Below, in pieces: positions 16,537 through 23,754 of a stretch of DNA of 39,227 nt. The stretch covers positions 1 through 39,227 of the forward strand of contig JAJZWV010000037.1 in the NCBI GenBank assembly GCA_021846505.1. Direction: 5' to 3'. The stretch comes from Bacillota bacterium (GTDB lineage Bacteria; Bacillota; Sulfobacillia; Sulfobacillales; JAIMBI01). The translations under genes and the position numbers were made by a program. Each line of letters opens with the position of its first letter. Position 1 is the first letter of the stretch. A model generated the notes under the pieces. That model made no database searches. It was not told where the DNA came from and was given only the letters and a program-made list of their open reading frames with translations.

Positions 16537-16785
16537 GTGAAAGCGGCGAAGCCAAAGACAAGGGGCCAGCGGCGCCGGGTCGCCCGCCGCCTGCCGGCCC
16601 AGCACGCGGGCGGCGAACTCACGGCCTTGAAGTTCGAAGTCGCGAAAGACCTGGGCCTCGAAGAGGATATCGCCCACCGAGGCTTTGCCAACATGACCAC
16701 GCGGGACGTGGGCCAAATCGGTGGGCAGATGGTGCGCCGCCTGGTGGCGCGGGGGAAGCGGAGCCTCCGCCGGCGGGGCCGCTGA
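16537..16785 (+). CDS. Small acid-soluble spore protein, alpha/beta type
   Basis: An 82-residue DNA-binding spore protein. The core LTALKFEVAKDLGLEEDI matches the first conserved helix, including the FEVA segment where the germination protease GPR cuts (LEIASE in Bacillus). ANMTTRDVGQIGGQMVRRLV is the second conserved helix region with the invariant GG. Alpha/beta SASPs coat forespore DNA and protect it from UV and heat. It is longer than the usual 60-70 residues, with an Arg/Lys-rich N terminus and an RRRGR tail, perhaps strengthening DNA contact. The GTG at 16537 follows GAAAGGG by 9 bases. It lies 23 bases after surE. It is strong evidence that the organism sporulates. Confidence 0.9.
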   Translation: MKAAKPKTRGQRRRVARRLPAQHAGGELTALKFEVAKDLGLEEDIAHRGFANMTTRDVGQIGGQMVRRLVARGKRSLRRRGR

Positions 16786-16849
16786 GCAGGGCGGCGAGAG
16801 GTGCTCTATCCGGGCGGCTACTGGCGTAAAGTGCGCCGGGGGGATCCGC

Positions 16850-17197
16850 ATGAGCCTCAGGGCGGTGGGATATGGCATTGGTGCGGGTACGCTGCTGGGA
16901 GCGTTCGCGGCACTCCTGCTAGCGGTGGTCTCTGACCGGGCGCCCGTGTCAGAGGGGATCCTGCGGCTGGCGCTCACCGTCGGCAGTTTGGTGGCGTGTG
17001 TCGGAGCGGGGTGGGTTGCCGGGCGCACCGCAGAGTCAGGCGGCGGCGTGCACGGGGCACTCGCGGGGCTGGGTTTGGCAGCAGGCGGCCGTGCGCTGGC
17101 GGCGGCCACCGGGCTGGCGGCAGGGGCACTCCCGATCTCCCTGGCGCTGGGCGTCGTCCTAGGCGCTGCGGGCGGTGTGTGGGCGGCCATGCAATAG
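16850..17197 (+). CDS. Small integral membrane protein, TIGR04086-like
   Basis: A 115-residue, highly hydrophobic protein with four probable transmembrane segments (about residues 8-30, 37-61, 68-86 and 90-114). They are rich in Gly and Ala (GYGIGAGTLLGAFAALLLA; ALTVGSLVACVGAGWVAG). The pattern resembles the YrzE/TIGR04086 family of small membrane proteins found in spore formers, whose function is unknown. The ATG at 16850 is preceded by a GGGGGG stretch. It lies between the two SASP genes and ends at a GC-rich hairpin. Confidence 0.65.
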   Translation: MSLRAVGYGIGAGTLLGAFAALLLAVVSDRAPVSEGILRLALTVGSLVACVGAGWVAGRTAESGGGVHGALAGLGLAAGGRALAAATGLAAGALPISLALGVVLGAAGGVWAAMQ

Positions 17198-17216
17198 GGC
17201 CGGGCAAGCCCGGCCC
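17197..17216. terminator. GC-rich hairpin between convergent genes
   Basis: GGGCCGGGC and GCCCGGCCC form a perfect inverted repeat around AA. It lies between the membrane-protein stop and the stop of the minus-strand SASP gene. There is no T run on either strand, so it is not a textbook terminator, but its position between convergent ends suggests a bidirectional stop. Confidence 0.45.
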
Positions 17217-17227
17217 CGAGGAAGCGA

Positions 17228-17445
17228 CTATTCGGAGGCATTGCGGTGGGCCAGCGACTCTTCGGCTTGGCGGATCAACACCTTCACCATGTTGCCGCCG
17301 ATGCGGCGAAGTCGCGAGTCGGCTGGTCCGCCCAACCTTTGGCATCAATATCGCCAAGCAGCGCGAGCTCCTCGGCGACTTCGTACTTAAATCGATCGCG
17401 CACTGGGTCCGGCAGCAACGTCTGTCCCCCGCTCCCCGGGGCCAC
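17228..17445 (-). pseudogene. Second alpha/beta-type SASP gene with a -1 frameshift
   Basis: On the minus strand a GTG at 17445, with GGAGGTG 5-6 bases upstream, opens a frame whose product continues TLLPDPVRDRFKYEVAEEL and KGWADQPTRD. This matches the first conserved half of alpha/beta SASPs. The second half, RRIGGNMVKVLIRQAEESL, continues immediately but in the next frame and ends at TAG 17228. The two halves join if one base is restored near 17309-17312. The span of 218 bases is one short of 73 codons. Either the gene is freshly inactivated or the read has a one-base error. The whole protein would be 72 residues, normal for the family. It converges with the gene at 16850. Confidence 0.8.
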
Positions 17446-17684
17446 GTTGACCACCTCCCCGCAGTGTGTGCCAGCGAGCGTCTCACCGCATTCACAGTGT
17501 GGGCAGTTGGGGTGTCTGCACGACCCGCTCGTGCATCGGGTTGCTGGATCGCGGGCCAGCGCAACGGTGGACGCTGTGCTGGAAAACCTCGATAATGGCG
17601 GGGGTGCGGCGCAGATTGGCTGCCAGTCGGCGGCGGACCGGCTGATGCGGCGGCCTGCGCCCAGTGTTCCCAGGAGGTGGCTTC
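17446..17684. other. Intergenic region between divergent genes
   Basis: About 240 bases separate the minus-strand SASP start from the + strand DUF4264-like gene. No confident promoter box stands out. One minus-strand frame in line with the SASP gene is unusually rich in Cys (NCPHCECGE then THCG, near 17500-17455), but it lacks a clear start codon and ribosome site. It is recorded as a curiosity only. Confidence 0.5.
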
Positions 17685-17882
17685 ATGACCGAAGTGCGGG
17701 CGGACCATGATGCTCTGCGTGTGTTAGGCGCTCGCTGGTTTGAAAACTTTGAGCCGAGCCACGTGGTCACGTTTTTGAATCAGGTGCTGTCAGAACGCGG
17801 GCTGGCCTTTGGCGTGCGGCTGCGCGACGAGGGGCACGAGCTCACCGTATATGACAGCGCGCCCGGCGAGGGTCCTCGTTGA
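17685..17882 (+). CDS. Small protein, DUF4264 (YpmA)-like
   Basis: A 65-residue protein. The segment SHVVTFLNQVLSERGLAFGV, followed by a strand ending LTVYDS, closely follows the pattern of the Bacillus YpmA/DUF4264 family, in which VVDFLN is followed by L-x-x-x-GLMFGL. The family's function is unknown. The ATG at 17685 follows AGGAGGTGG with a short spacer. Its stop overlaps the NUDIX gene's TTG start. The N-terminal 20 residues (including LRVLGARWFENF) are not conserved as far as I can tell. Confidence 0.65.
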   Translation: MTEVRADHDALRVLGARWFENFEPSHVVTFLNQVLSERGLAFGVRLRDEGHELTVYDSAPGEGPR

Positions 17883-18313
17883 GAGATCGGCGGCCGGAGG
17901 TGGGGATTGCCGCCATTGTGCGGGATGGCCAGGGACGTGTGCTGCTGGTCAAGCGGGGGCAGGCGCCGTATCCCCACGCCTGGGCCTTTCCCGGCGGCCA
18001 CCTGGAGTGGGGTGAAAGCGTAGCGGCGGGCGCGGTGCGTGAGGTGGCTGAAGAAACGGGCCTGGCCGTTGGCGCCTTGGGCCCACTGTTTGTGGGAGAG
18101 CTCCGCCCCTCGGCCTCCGCAGGCGGCCCGGATCGCCACTTCGTCATCGTGGACCTGGCTTGCGAGTGGAGCGGGGCGGGGCATCTAGCCGCCGGCAGCG
18201 ACGCCGCCGACGTGGCGTGGATGACACAGGGCGAGGTGGCGGCGGTTCCGCTCGCGCCCGGCATGGCAGAGTGCCTCGGTGATGCCGCAGTGCGCACGTT
18301 TTTGGGCTGGTAG
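17879..18313 (+). CDS. NUDIX hydrolase
   Basis: A 144-residue NUDIX protein. VGIAAIVRDGQGRVLLVKRG is the first strand pair. The NUDIX box starts GGHLEWGESVAAGAVREVAE and continues ETGL, with all the metal-binding Glu residues of the consensus G-x5-E-x7-REU-x-EE-x-GU. FPGGHLEWGE and the short length resemble the MutT/ADP-ribose pyrophosphatase and nucleotide-cleaning subgroups, but the substrate cannot be read. The TTG at 17879 overlaps the upstream stop (TTGA), so it is translationally coupled. The lipoprotein gene starts 3 bases after its stop. Confidence 0.9.
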   Translation: MRDRRPEVGIAAIVRDGQGRVLLVKRGQAPYPHAWAFPGGHLEWGESVAAGAVREVAEETGLAVGALGPLFVGELRPSASAGGPDRHFVIVDLACEWSGAGHLAAGSDAADVAWMTQGEVAAVPLAPGMAECLGDAAVRTFLGW

Positions 18314-18316
18314 CGG

Positions 18317-19075
18317 ATGCGGGCGCGCAGGGTAGGCAAAGTGCTGGCGGCAGCGGGAGCAGCCCTGGCGATGGCCGGCTTGGCGGGTTGCGGGCGCACC
18401 ACGCCGGCGCCCACGGCCGCGGCGTATGCCCAAGCGGGGCTCCAGCGGTGGCAGCGCGCCCGCTTCGACCTCACGCGGGCCGCCGCAAACCAGGAGCAAG
18501 TGGTGGCGAAAAGCCCTCGCTCGGCAGCCGGGTACGCGCGGCTGGGCCAAATTATGGCGGCGCTCTCGCACCCCCGGGCGGCCTTGGCACTGGCACAGCA
18601 CGCGCTGGCCCTGGACCCGCAATCCAGCACGCTTCAGGACAACGTGGGCCTGTTGGCCCTCACCGCAGGAAACTGGACGCTGGCGGAGGCGGCGTACGCC
18701 CATGCGGTCAAAGCGCATCCCGCCAACTGGCTTGCCCTGGATGGCCTGGCGGCGGTCGCGGTGCATCGGGCCGCGTGGCCACAAGCGGAGCGCGATTTGA
18801 GCCGAGCCGCGCTGCTGGGTGGGCCGCAAGGTGCCACTTATGATGAGTGGGGCCGGCTCCTGCTGGCGGAGCGCCAGCCGGCGGCCGCACGGGGATACTT
18901 TCAGTCGGCGCGGCGGGTGAGTCCGGGCTGGTGGCAGCCGCTGTATGATCTGGCGCGGGCGGACGTTTTGCTCCACCACCCGGCTGCGGCCCGGCGCGAG
19001 GCCGAGGCGGCACTGTCCCTGGACCCAGCGGCGGGTCCGGCCGTGGTGCTGCTGCTGGACCTGGGACACCCATAG
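18317..19075 (+). CDS. TPR-repeat lipoprotein
   Basis: A 252-residue exported protein. The N terminus has charged residues, a hydrophobic core and the lipobox LAGC (Cys near residue 25), so it should be lipidated and anchored on the outer face of the membrane. The rest is built of tetratricopeptide-type helical pairs, for example AAGYARLGQIMAALSHPRAA, then ALALAQHALALDPQSS, and again near LALDGLAAVAVHRAAWPQAE and ARREAEAALSLDPAAG. TPR proteins act as protein-protein scaffolds. No partner is evident from the neighbours (NUDIX upstream, hflX downstream). The ATG at 18317 is 3 bases after the previous stop. Confidence 0.85.
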   Translation: MRARRVGKVLAAAGAALAMAGLAGCGRTTPAPTAAAYAQAGLQRWQRARFDLTRAAANQEQVVAKSPRSAAGYARLGQIMAALSHPRAALALAQHALALDPQSSTLQDNVGLLALTAGNWTLAEAAYAHAVKAHPANWLALDGLAAVAVHRAAWPQAERDLSRAALLGGPQGATYDEWGRLLLAERQPAAARGYFQSARRVSPGWWQPLYDLARADVLLHHPAAARREAEAALSLDPAAGPAVVLLLDLGHP

Positions 19076-19092
19076 CGGGGAGGGAGAAGTCG

Positions 19093-20385
19093 TTGGACGG
19101 CCCGAGAAGCGCCGAGCGCACGCTGCTGGTGGGTAGTTTCGACAAGCGCCGCGCCGCCGCACGCATTGACGCGGAGGCGGACATGGACGAGCTGGCGGCC
19201 CTAGCCAAGAGTGCCGGCGCCGCCGTGGTGGGTGTGTGGCTCCAGGCGCGCGCCGGCGGCATGCCACTCGGGGCGGGCGCGCTGGACGCTGTGCGCGACC
19301 GGGTGGTGCGCGAGCGCTTGGATTTGGTGATTTGGGCGGATGAGCTGACGCCGCGGTGGGCACGGGAGTGGGAAGCGCACTGGGGCTGCCGAGTGGTAGA
19401 CCGCACCGAGCTGATTCTGGACATCTTCAGCCGCCGCGCGAACAGCCGAGAAGGGCGGCTGCAGGTGGAAGTGGCTCAGCTCACGTATCGCCTCCCGCGC
19501 CTGGCGGCTCGCCAGCGCGGCTTGTCCCGCACGGGCGGCGGCATTGGCACCCGGGGCCCGGGAGAAACCCGCCTGGAGGTGGACCGCCGGCGGGTGCGGC
19601 AGCGCGTCGCGGCGCTGCAGGAAGAGCTCGGCCGGGTGGACCGGGAGCGCCAAACGCGGCGGGAGCGCCGCGCCGCCGGGCTGATTCCCACGGTGGCCTT
19701 AGTGGGCTACACCAACGTGGGCAAATCCTCGCTGTTTCGGCAGATCACGCGGCGCGCCGCCCTGGTGGAAAACCAGCTGTTTGCCACGCTGGATCCTGGT
19801 GTGCGCCGTGTGCATCTGGAAAACTTCGGCCCGGTGCTGCTGGTGGATACGGTGGGGCTGGTGCGCCGTCTGCCGCACTCACTGGTCGCCGCCTTCAAGT
19901 CTACCCTGGACGAGGTGCGGGAGGCCGATCTGCTGCTGGTGGTGGTTGATGCGTCCCGCGGCGGTGAGCGCCAAGAAGCAGTCGTCGACGAGGTGCTCCG
20001 CGACGTGGGTGCCGCGCACATCCCCCGCCTGCTCGTGGAAAACCAGTGGGACCGCGTGGGAGCGGGGCAGCGGCCCCGGGGCATTCCGGTGTCCGCAGCG
20101 ACGGGCTGGAACCACCACGGGCTGGTTGCGGCGCTCGCAGGCCGGCTGGCGGAGGACCGCCCACCCATCCAGATGTTGGTGCCCTGGGGGGCGGGCGAGG
20201 TGCTGGGCTGGATTCGTGCCGAGGGCGCGATTTTGGAGCAAGACCCGGCGGAGTCGGGATATGAGGTGCGGTTCAGTGCGCCGGCGGGGGTGGCCGCTCG
20301 GGTGGCCGAGCGCGTGCGGGCGGAGGTGGCCGGCGCGCTTGAGAGTGCAGCGGGCTGGCACACGGGACCAGGGAGAGAGTCCTGA
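19093..20385 (+). CDS. hflX: GTPase HflX
   Basis: A 430-residue ribosome-associated GTPase that rescues or splits stalled ribosomes. The N-terminal domain is followed by the family signature segment TGGGIGTRGPGETRLEVDRR and a coiled coil (RVRQRVAALQEELG and following). The GTPase domain has G1 GYTNVGKSS (from residue 205), the switch FATLDP, G3 DTVG and the helix-strand LLLVVVDAS. G4 reads NQWD (residues 317-320) rather than the usual NKxD, and G5 is VSAAT. The Lys to Gln change at G4 is notable because this Lys normally packs on the guanine. The TTG at 19093 is chosen for the GGGAGGGAGA just upstream. Confidence 0.93.
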   Translation: MDGPRSAERTLLVGSFDKRRAAARIDAEADMDELAALAKSAGAAVVGVWLQARAGGMPLGAGALDAVRDRVVRERLDLVIWADELTPRWAREWEAHWGCRVVDRTELILDIFSRRANSREGRLQVEVAQLTYRLPRLAARQRGLSRTGGGIGTRGPGETRLEVDRRRVRQRVAALQEELGRVDRERQTRRERRAAGLIPTVALVGYTNVGKSSLFRQITRRAALVENQLFATLDPGVRRVHLENFGPVLLVDTVGLVRRLPHSLVAAFKSTLDEVREADLLLVVVDASRGGERQEAVVDEVLRDVGAAHIPRLLVENQWDRVGAGQRPRGIPVSAATGWNHHGLVAALAGRLAEDRPPIQMLVPWGAGEVLGWIRAEGAILEQDPAESGYEVRFSAPAGVAARVAERVRAEVAGALESAAGWHTGPGRES

Positions 20386-20528
20386 GGTGGTTTGCTGATT
20401 GGCCCGAGAGGCGAGGCGCGATCGGGATCGGAGCCTGCTCAGGGCCACTGCCGATCTGCGCGCCGCGCGTGATACGCTGTAGGAGCACAAGCGCGTGAGC
20501 CAATCGGCGGACGAAAGGAGGTGGCGGG
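20386..20528 (+). promoter_or_regulatory. hflX-miaB spacer with a weak promoter candidate
   Basis: A 143-base gap ahead of miaB. An extended -10-like TGATACGCT lies at 20470-20478, but no matching -35 box is clear. The strong ribosome site AAAGGAGG (20514-20521) belongs to miaB. The promoter call is weak. Confidence 0.3.
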
Positions 20529-21941
20529 ATGGCGGTGGCACCGCGCTACTATATTCGCACGTTCGGCTGCCAAATGAACGTGCGCGATTCGGAAATCATG
20601 GCGGGCGAGCTGGAGCAGATGGGATACCGGCCAGCCAGCGGCGACGCCGAGGCCGACTTGGTGGTCGTGAACACCTGTGCCGTGCGTGGGTCGGCGGAAG
20701 ATCATGCCTTTGGCTACATCGGGAACCTGAAGGCGATGAAGCAGGAGCGCCCCGGCCTCACCGTCGCGTTCGCCGGGTGCATGGCGCAGGAGCCTGGAAC
20801 GATAGCGTGGCTCCGCCGGCATGCGCCGCATGTGGACGTGGTGTTTGGGACGCACAACCTTCACGAGTTGCCGGCGCTGCTGGAGCGGGCCGCAGGCAGT
20901 CGGGAGATGGTGGTGGACGTGTGGGAAGCGTCCGAGGAAGTGCAGAGCAACCTGCCCTCGCGCCGGGCGGGCGGCGCCAGCGCGTTTGTCAATATCATCT
21001 ATGGCTGCGATAAGTTTTGCACGTACTGCATCGTGCCGTTTACGCGCGGCCGCGAGCAAAGTCGCCCGGTGGCGGACATCGTGGCGGAAGTGGAGGCGCT
21101 GGCGGCGCAGGGCTATCAGGATGTGACGCTGTTGGGGCAAAATGTGAACTCATACGGCCACGACCTGGAGCCCACCGCGGACTTGGCCGACTTGCTGGCG
21201 GCGCTCGAGCCAATCGACGGCATTCGGTGGCTCCGATACCTCACCAGCCATCCGAAGGATTTTTCGCAGAAGTTGATCGACACCATCGCGGCCGGCAGCA
21301 AAGTCACCCGCCATGTGCATCTCCCGGTGCAGGCCGGCAGCTCGGCGGTGCTGAAGAAGATGAACCGCAAATACACCCGCGAGCAGTATCTGGACTTGGT
21401 GGAGCGCGTGCGGAGGGCCATCCCCGATGCCGTGCTGACCACTGACATCATCGTAGGGTTTCCCGGCGAAACGGAGGACGAGTTTGCCGAGACCCTGAGC
21501 CTGGTGGAGCAAGTGCGATACGACACCGCCTTCACCTTCATTTACTCCCCGCGGGCGGGTACGCCGGCGGCGCGGTGGGAAGGGCGCAACCCCGTCCCGG
21601 AGATGGCGAAGAAAGACCGGCTCAACCGCCTGATGGCGCTGCAGTACCGGATTAGCCTGGAGAAGAACCAGGCGTGGGTGGGGCGCAGAGATGTGGTGCT
21701 GGTCGAAGGGGTCAGCAAGAAAGACCCCACCGTGTGGGCGGCGCGCTCAGGCACCAACAAGGTGGTGCTGCTGCCTCGGGAGCCGGGCCTCGACCTTCAG
21801 CATCGGTTTGTGCCGGTTCGCATCGCGGGCGCCCGCACATTTTTCCTGACGGCTGTGCGCACCGGCGACCCCCTGTCGCCGCCGCTGCCCGAGCGGGGGA
21901 GGCTGGCGCCGGCGCCTGTGCCGCTGGCACTGTCCCTGTAG
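20529..21941 (+). CDS. miaB: tRNA-2-methylthio-N6-dimethylallyladenosine synthase
   Basis: A 470-residue radical-SAM methylthiotransferase that adds the 2-methylthio group to i6A37 of tRNAs reading UNN codons. The N-terminal MTTase domain shows TFGCQMNVRDSE, VVNTCAVR and AFAGCMAQ, whose Cys residues hold one 4Fe-4S cluster. The radical-SAM motif is YGCDKFCTYCIVPFTRGRE (C-x3-C-x2-C). LLGQNVNSYG and LPVQAGSSAVLKKMNRKYTR follow. A C-terminal TRAM domain (about 375-445) binds tRNA. The tail after residue 445 is Pro/Leu rich and outside the family. The ATG at 20529 has AAAGGAGG seven bases upstream. Confidence 0.95.
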   Translation: MAVAPRYYIRTFGCQMNVRDSEIMAGELEQMGYRPASGDAEADLVVVNTCAVRGSAEDHAFGYIGNLKAMKQERPGLTVAFAGCMAQEPGTIAWLRRHAPHVDVVFGTHNLHELPALLERAAGSREMVVDVWEASEEVQSNLPSRRAGGASAFVNIIYGCDKFCTYCIVPFTRGREQSRPVADIVAEVEALAAQGYQDVTLLGQNVNSYGHDLEPTADLADLLAALEPIDGIRWLRYLTSHPKDFSQKLIDTIAAGSKVTRHVHLPVQAGSSAVLKKMNRKYTREQYLDLVERVRRAIPDAVLTTDIIVGFPGETEDEFAETLSLVEQVRYDTAFTFIYSPRAGTPAARWEGRNPVPEMAKKDRLNRLMALQYRISLEKNQAWVGRRDVVLVEGVSKKDPTVWAARSGTNKVVLLPREPGLDLQHRFVPVRIAGARTFFLTAVRTGDPLSPPLPERGRLAPAPVPLALSL

Positions 21942-21967
21942 CCGCTGAGCGCCGAGGAGAGCACGCA

Positions 21968-22309
21968 ATGAGCCTCACGGTCGGGCACGTACTGGGCATA
22001 GCGCTCATGACCGCGCTGGGGGCGGCGAGGGGGCGCGTGATCGCGTCGCGCTCGCCGCGGCTCTGGTATGTGAATGAAGGCGCCTGGGCCGCCCTGCTTC
22101 TGGTAGGTGCCACGCTGCCGGGCTGCTGGTGGCGGCAGTGGCTTGGAACAGGCGCCGATGGGCGGTCTCTATATCGGCGGGGTGTATGGGATGGTGGCTT
22201 CCGAGCCGCGCCGGGCGAACCCGGGGCCGGTGAGCGGCGAGCCGCCTGTGCCCGCCGAGCCCGAAAGCATGTGCAGCCGCGCGGGCATGGCCGGGAGCAA
22301 ACCGGATAG
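21968..22309 (+). CDS. Hypothetical membrane protein, possibly frameshifted
   Basis: An ATG at 21968 preceded by GAGGAGA opens a 113-codon frame. The first ~50 residues look real: a membrane segment VGHVLGIALMTALGAARG, a loop, and a second segment AWAALLLVGATLPG. After that the frame becomes Arg/Gly rich. The adjacent frame instead reads a hydrophobic MGGLYIGGVYGMVASEPRR near 22156-22212. This suggests one or two indels near 22120-22160, either true decay or sequencing error in G runs. No family is recognised. It lies 26 bases after miaB. Confidence 0.4.
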   Translation: MSLTVGHVLGIALMTALGAARGRVIASRSPRLWYVNEGAWAALLLVGATLPGCWWRQWLGTGADGRSLYRRGVWDGGFRAAPGEPGAGERRAACARRARKHVQPRGHGREQTG

Positions 22310-22329
22310 ACTGGCCGTGGGGGCACGAG

Positions 22330-22809
22330 GTGGCACGGTCGGTGTGGCGGGGGATTTTGCTCGGCGCCGGGGGATTGCTGGCGCTCCAAGGGGGATTGCT
22401 AGCGGCGGCGCTGTCCGCCGGGACCTTGCCGGTCACGGTGGCGGTGGCCACGCCCGCGGGCGGTGGGAGCGCACGCCCCGGGTGGGGTCCGCTGGTGGAG
22501 CGGATGGCCGCACCGGTGATTGACGGCGCGGTGCAGCAGCTGGTGCGGGGGCTGCCGGTATCAGTGGATGGGGTGCGCCTGCACCTGCCTCTCCCTGCGC
22601 AGATTCAGGTCGGGCGCCGCCTCGATGCCCGCATCGCGCGGGAGGTGGGCCGCCAGATTGCCCAATCTGCTCGTCGGCCGCCTCTCGATGCCCAGCTCAT
22701 GCGCGCGCTGAACGCTTGGCTGGCCCAGTGCACGCTGCGACTCGGCCTGGGTTGGCAGCAGCATGTGTGGATCCCCGTGCGCGTGCAGGTGGTGACGTGG
22801 GGGCGGTGA
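22330..22809 (+). CDS. Hypothetical exported or membrane-anchored protein
   Basis: A 159-residue protein from GTG 22330. Residues ~5-42 are hydrophobic (RGILLGAGGLLALQGGLLAA), a likely signal peptide or anchor. The rest is soluble, with paired strand-like segments (LPVSVDGVRLHLPLPAQIQV; HVWIPVRVQVVTW) and an amphipathic helical middle (RIAREVGRQIAQSARR). I recognise no family. Steady GC-rich third positions support coding. It ends 30 bases before the rpsB promoter. Confidence 0.55.
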   Translation: MARSVWRGILLGAGGLLALQGGLLAAALSAGTLPVTVAVATPAGGGSARPGWGPLVERMAAPVIDGAVQQLVRGLPVSVDGVRLHLPLPAQIQVGRRLDARIAREVGRQIAQSARRPPLDAQLMRALNAWLAQCTLRLGLGWQQHVWIPVRVQVVTWGR

Positions 22810-22839
22810 GCCGACGCGGACTCGGCTCGATTCGTGTGC

Positions 22840-22845
22840 TATACT
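22840..22845 (+). promoter_or_regulatory. Promoter of the rpsB operon (extended -10)
   Basis: TATACT preceded by TGC forms an extended -10 element (TGnTATACT). No good -35 box is present at the usual distance, which extended -10 promoters tolerate. It is the only AT-rich island ahead of rpsB and leaves a leader of about 110 bases. Confidence 0.55.
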
Positions 22846-22851
22846 ACCGGA

Positions 22852-22960
22852 GGCCAAAAGGCCATGCATTTCGCACGCCGGGAAGCTTCGGGCCGGTGCC
22901 CGCCAAGGCGGGTCACCCGAGCGATGAACCGGCGGCGGCAGCAACCGGAAGGAGATTGAG
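22852..22960 (+). promoter_or_regulatory. Structured 5' leader of rpsB
   Basis: The leader contains a short hairpin GGCC-AAAA-GGCC (22852-22863). A stronger stem follows at 22895-22917: GGTG and CCCGCC pair with GGCGGG and CACC around AA, with a bulged T. Ribosomal protein operons are often autoregulated through such leaders, so S2 binding here is a reasonable hypothesis. I cannot match it to a described S2 leader class or a riboswitch. Confidence 0.3.
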
Positions 22961-22962
22961 CC

Positions 22963-23709
22963 ATGCCTGTGATTTCCATGAAGCAGTTGCTGGAAGCCGG
23001 GGTGCACTTCGGCCACCAAACGCGCCGCTGGAACCCCAAGATGAAGCCGTATATATTCACGGAGCGCAACGGCATCTACATCATTGACCTGCAGAAGACC
23101 GTGCGCAAGGTTGAGGAAGCTTATGCATTCATGCGTGAGGTGGGCGCGGATGGCGGACACGTCCTGTTTATCGGCACCAAGAAGCAGGCCCAGGATGCCG
23201 TCAGCGAAGAATCTCAGCGCAGTGGCCAGTACTTTGTCAACCAGCGGTGGCTGGGGGGCATGCTGACCAACTTCGCCACCATCAAGCGGCGGGTGCGCCG
23301 CCTGACTGATTTGAAGCATCAGGAATTGGATGGCCAGTGGGAGCGGCTCCCGAAGAAGGAAGTGAGCGAGCTGCTCCGGGAAAAGAGCCGGCTGGAGAAG
23401 TATCTGGGAGGCATTGAAGGCATGCGGGAGCTGCCGCAGGCGGTGTTTGTGGTGGACCCGCGCAAGGAGCACATCGCCGTCACGGAAGCGCGCAAGATGG
23501 GCATCCCGGTCGTGGCCATCGTGGACACCAACTGCGATCCGGATGAAGCGGACTACGTGATTCCCGGCAACGACGACGCGATTCGCGCCGTGCGCCTGCT
23601 GACGGCACGCATGGCCGACGCCTTGATGGAGGGGCGCGAGGGCCAGTCGGAGGCGGCCGAGGCCGCACCGCCCTCAGCGGCGGCAACGCCGGCGGTGGTG
23701 GCGCAGTAG
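22963..23709 (+). CDS. rpsB: 30S ribosomal protein S2
   Basis: A 248-residue S2 protein. [20 protein letters not shown] is the typical start and [20 protein letters not shown] follows. [19 protein letters not shown] and [20 protein letters not shown] are signature segments. The last ~28 residues are an Ala/Pro-rich tail outside the conserved fold. The ATG at 22963 follows GGAAGGAGA. It starts the rpsB-tsf-pyrH-frr cluster found across Bacteria. Confidence 0.98.
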   Translation: MPVISMKQLLEAGVHFGHQTRRWNPKMKPYIFTERNGIYIIDLQKTVRKVEEAYAFMREVGADGGHVLFIGTKKQAQDAVSEESQRSGQYFVNQRWLGGMLTNFATIKRRVRRLTDLKHQELDGQWERLPKKEVSELLREKSRLEKYLGGIEGMRELPQAVFVVDPRKEHIAVTEARKMGIPVVAIVDTNCDPDEADYVIPGNDDAIRAVRLLTARMADALMEGREGQSEAAEAAPPSAAATPAVVAQ

Positions 23710-23754
23710 CGGCGCGGCCCGGCCCGGTCCCAACTCGTTCCCAACGGAGGCAGC

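Noticed and set aside
22852-22960. T-box or known riboswitch in the rpsB leader
   Set aside because: No T-box sequence or known riboswitch core could be found, only simple hairpins.
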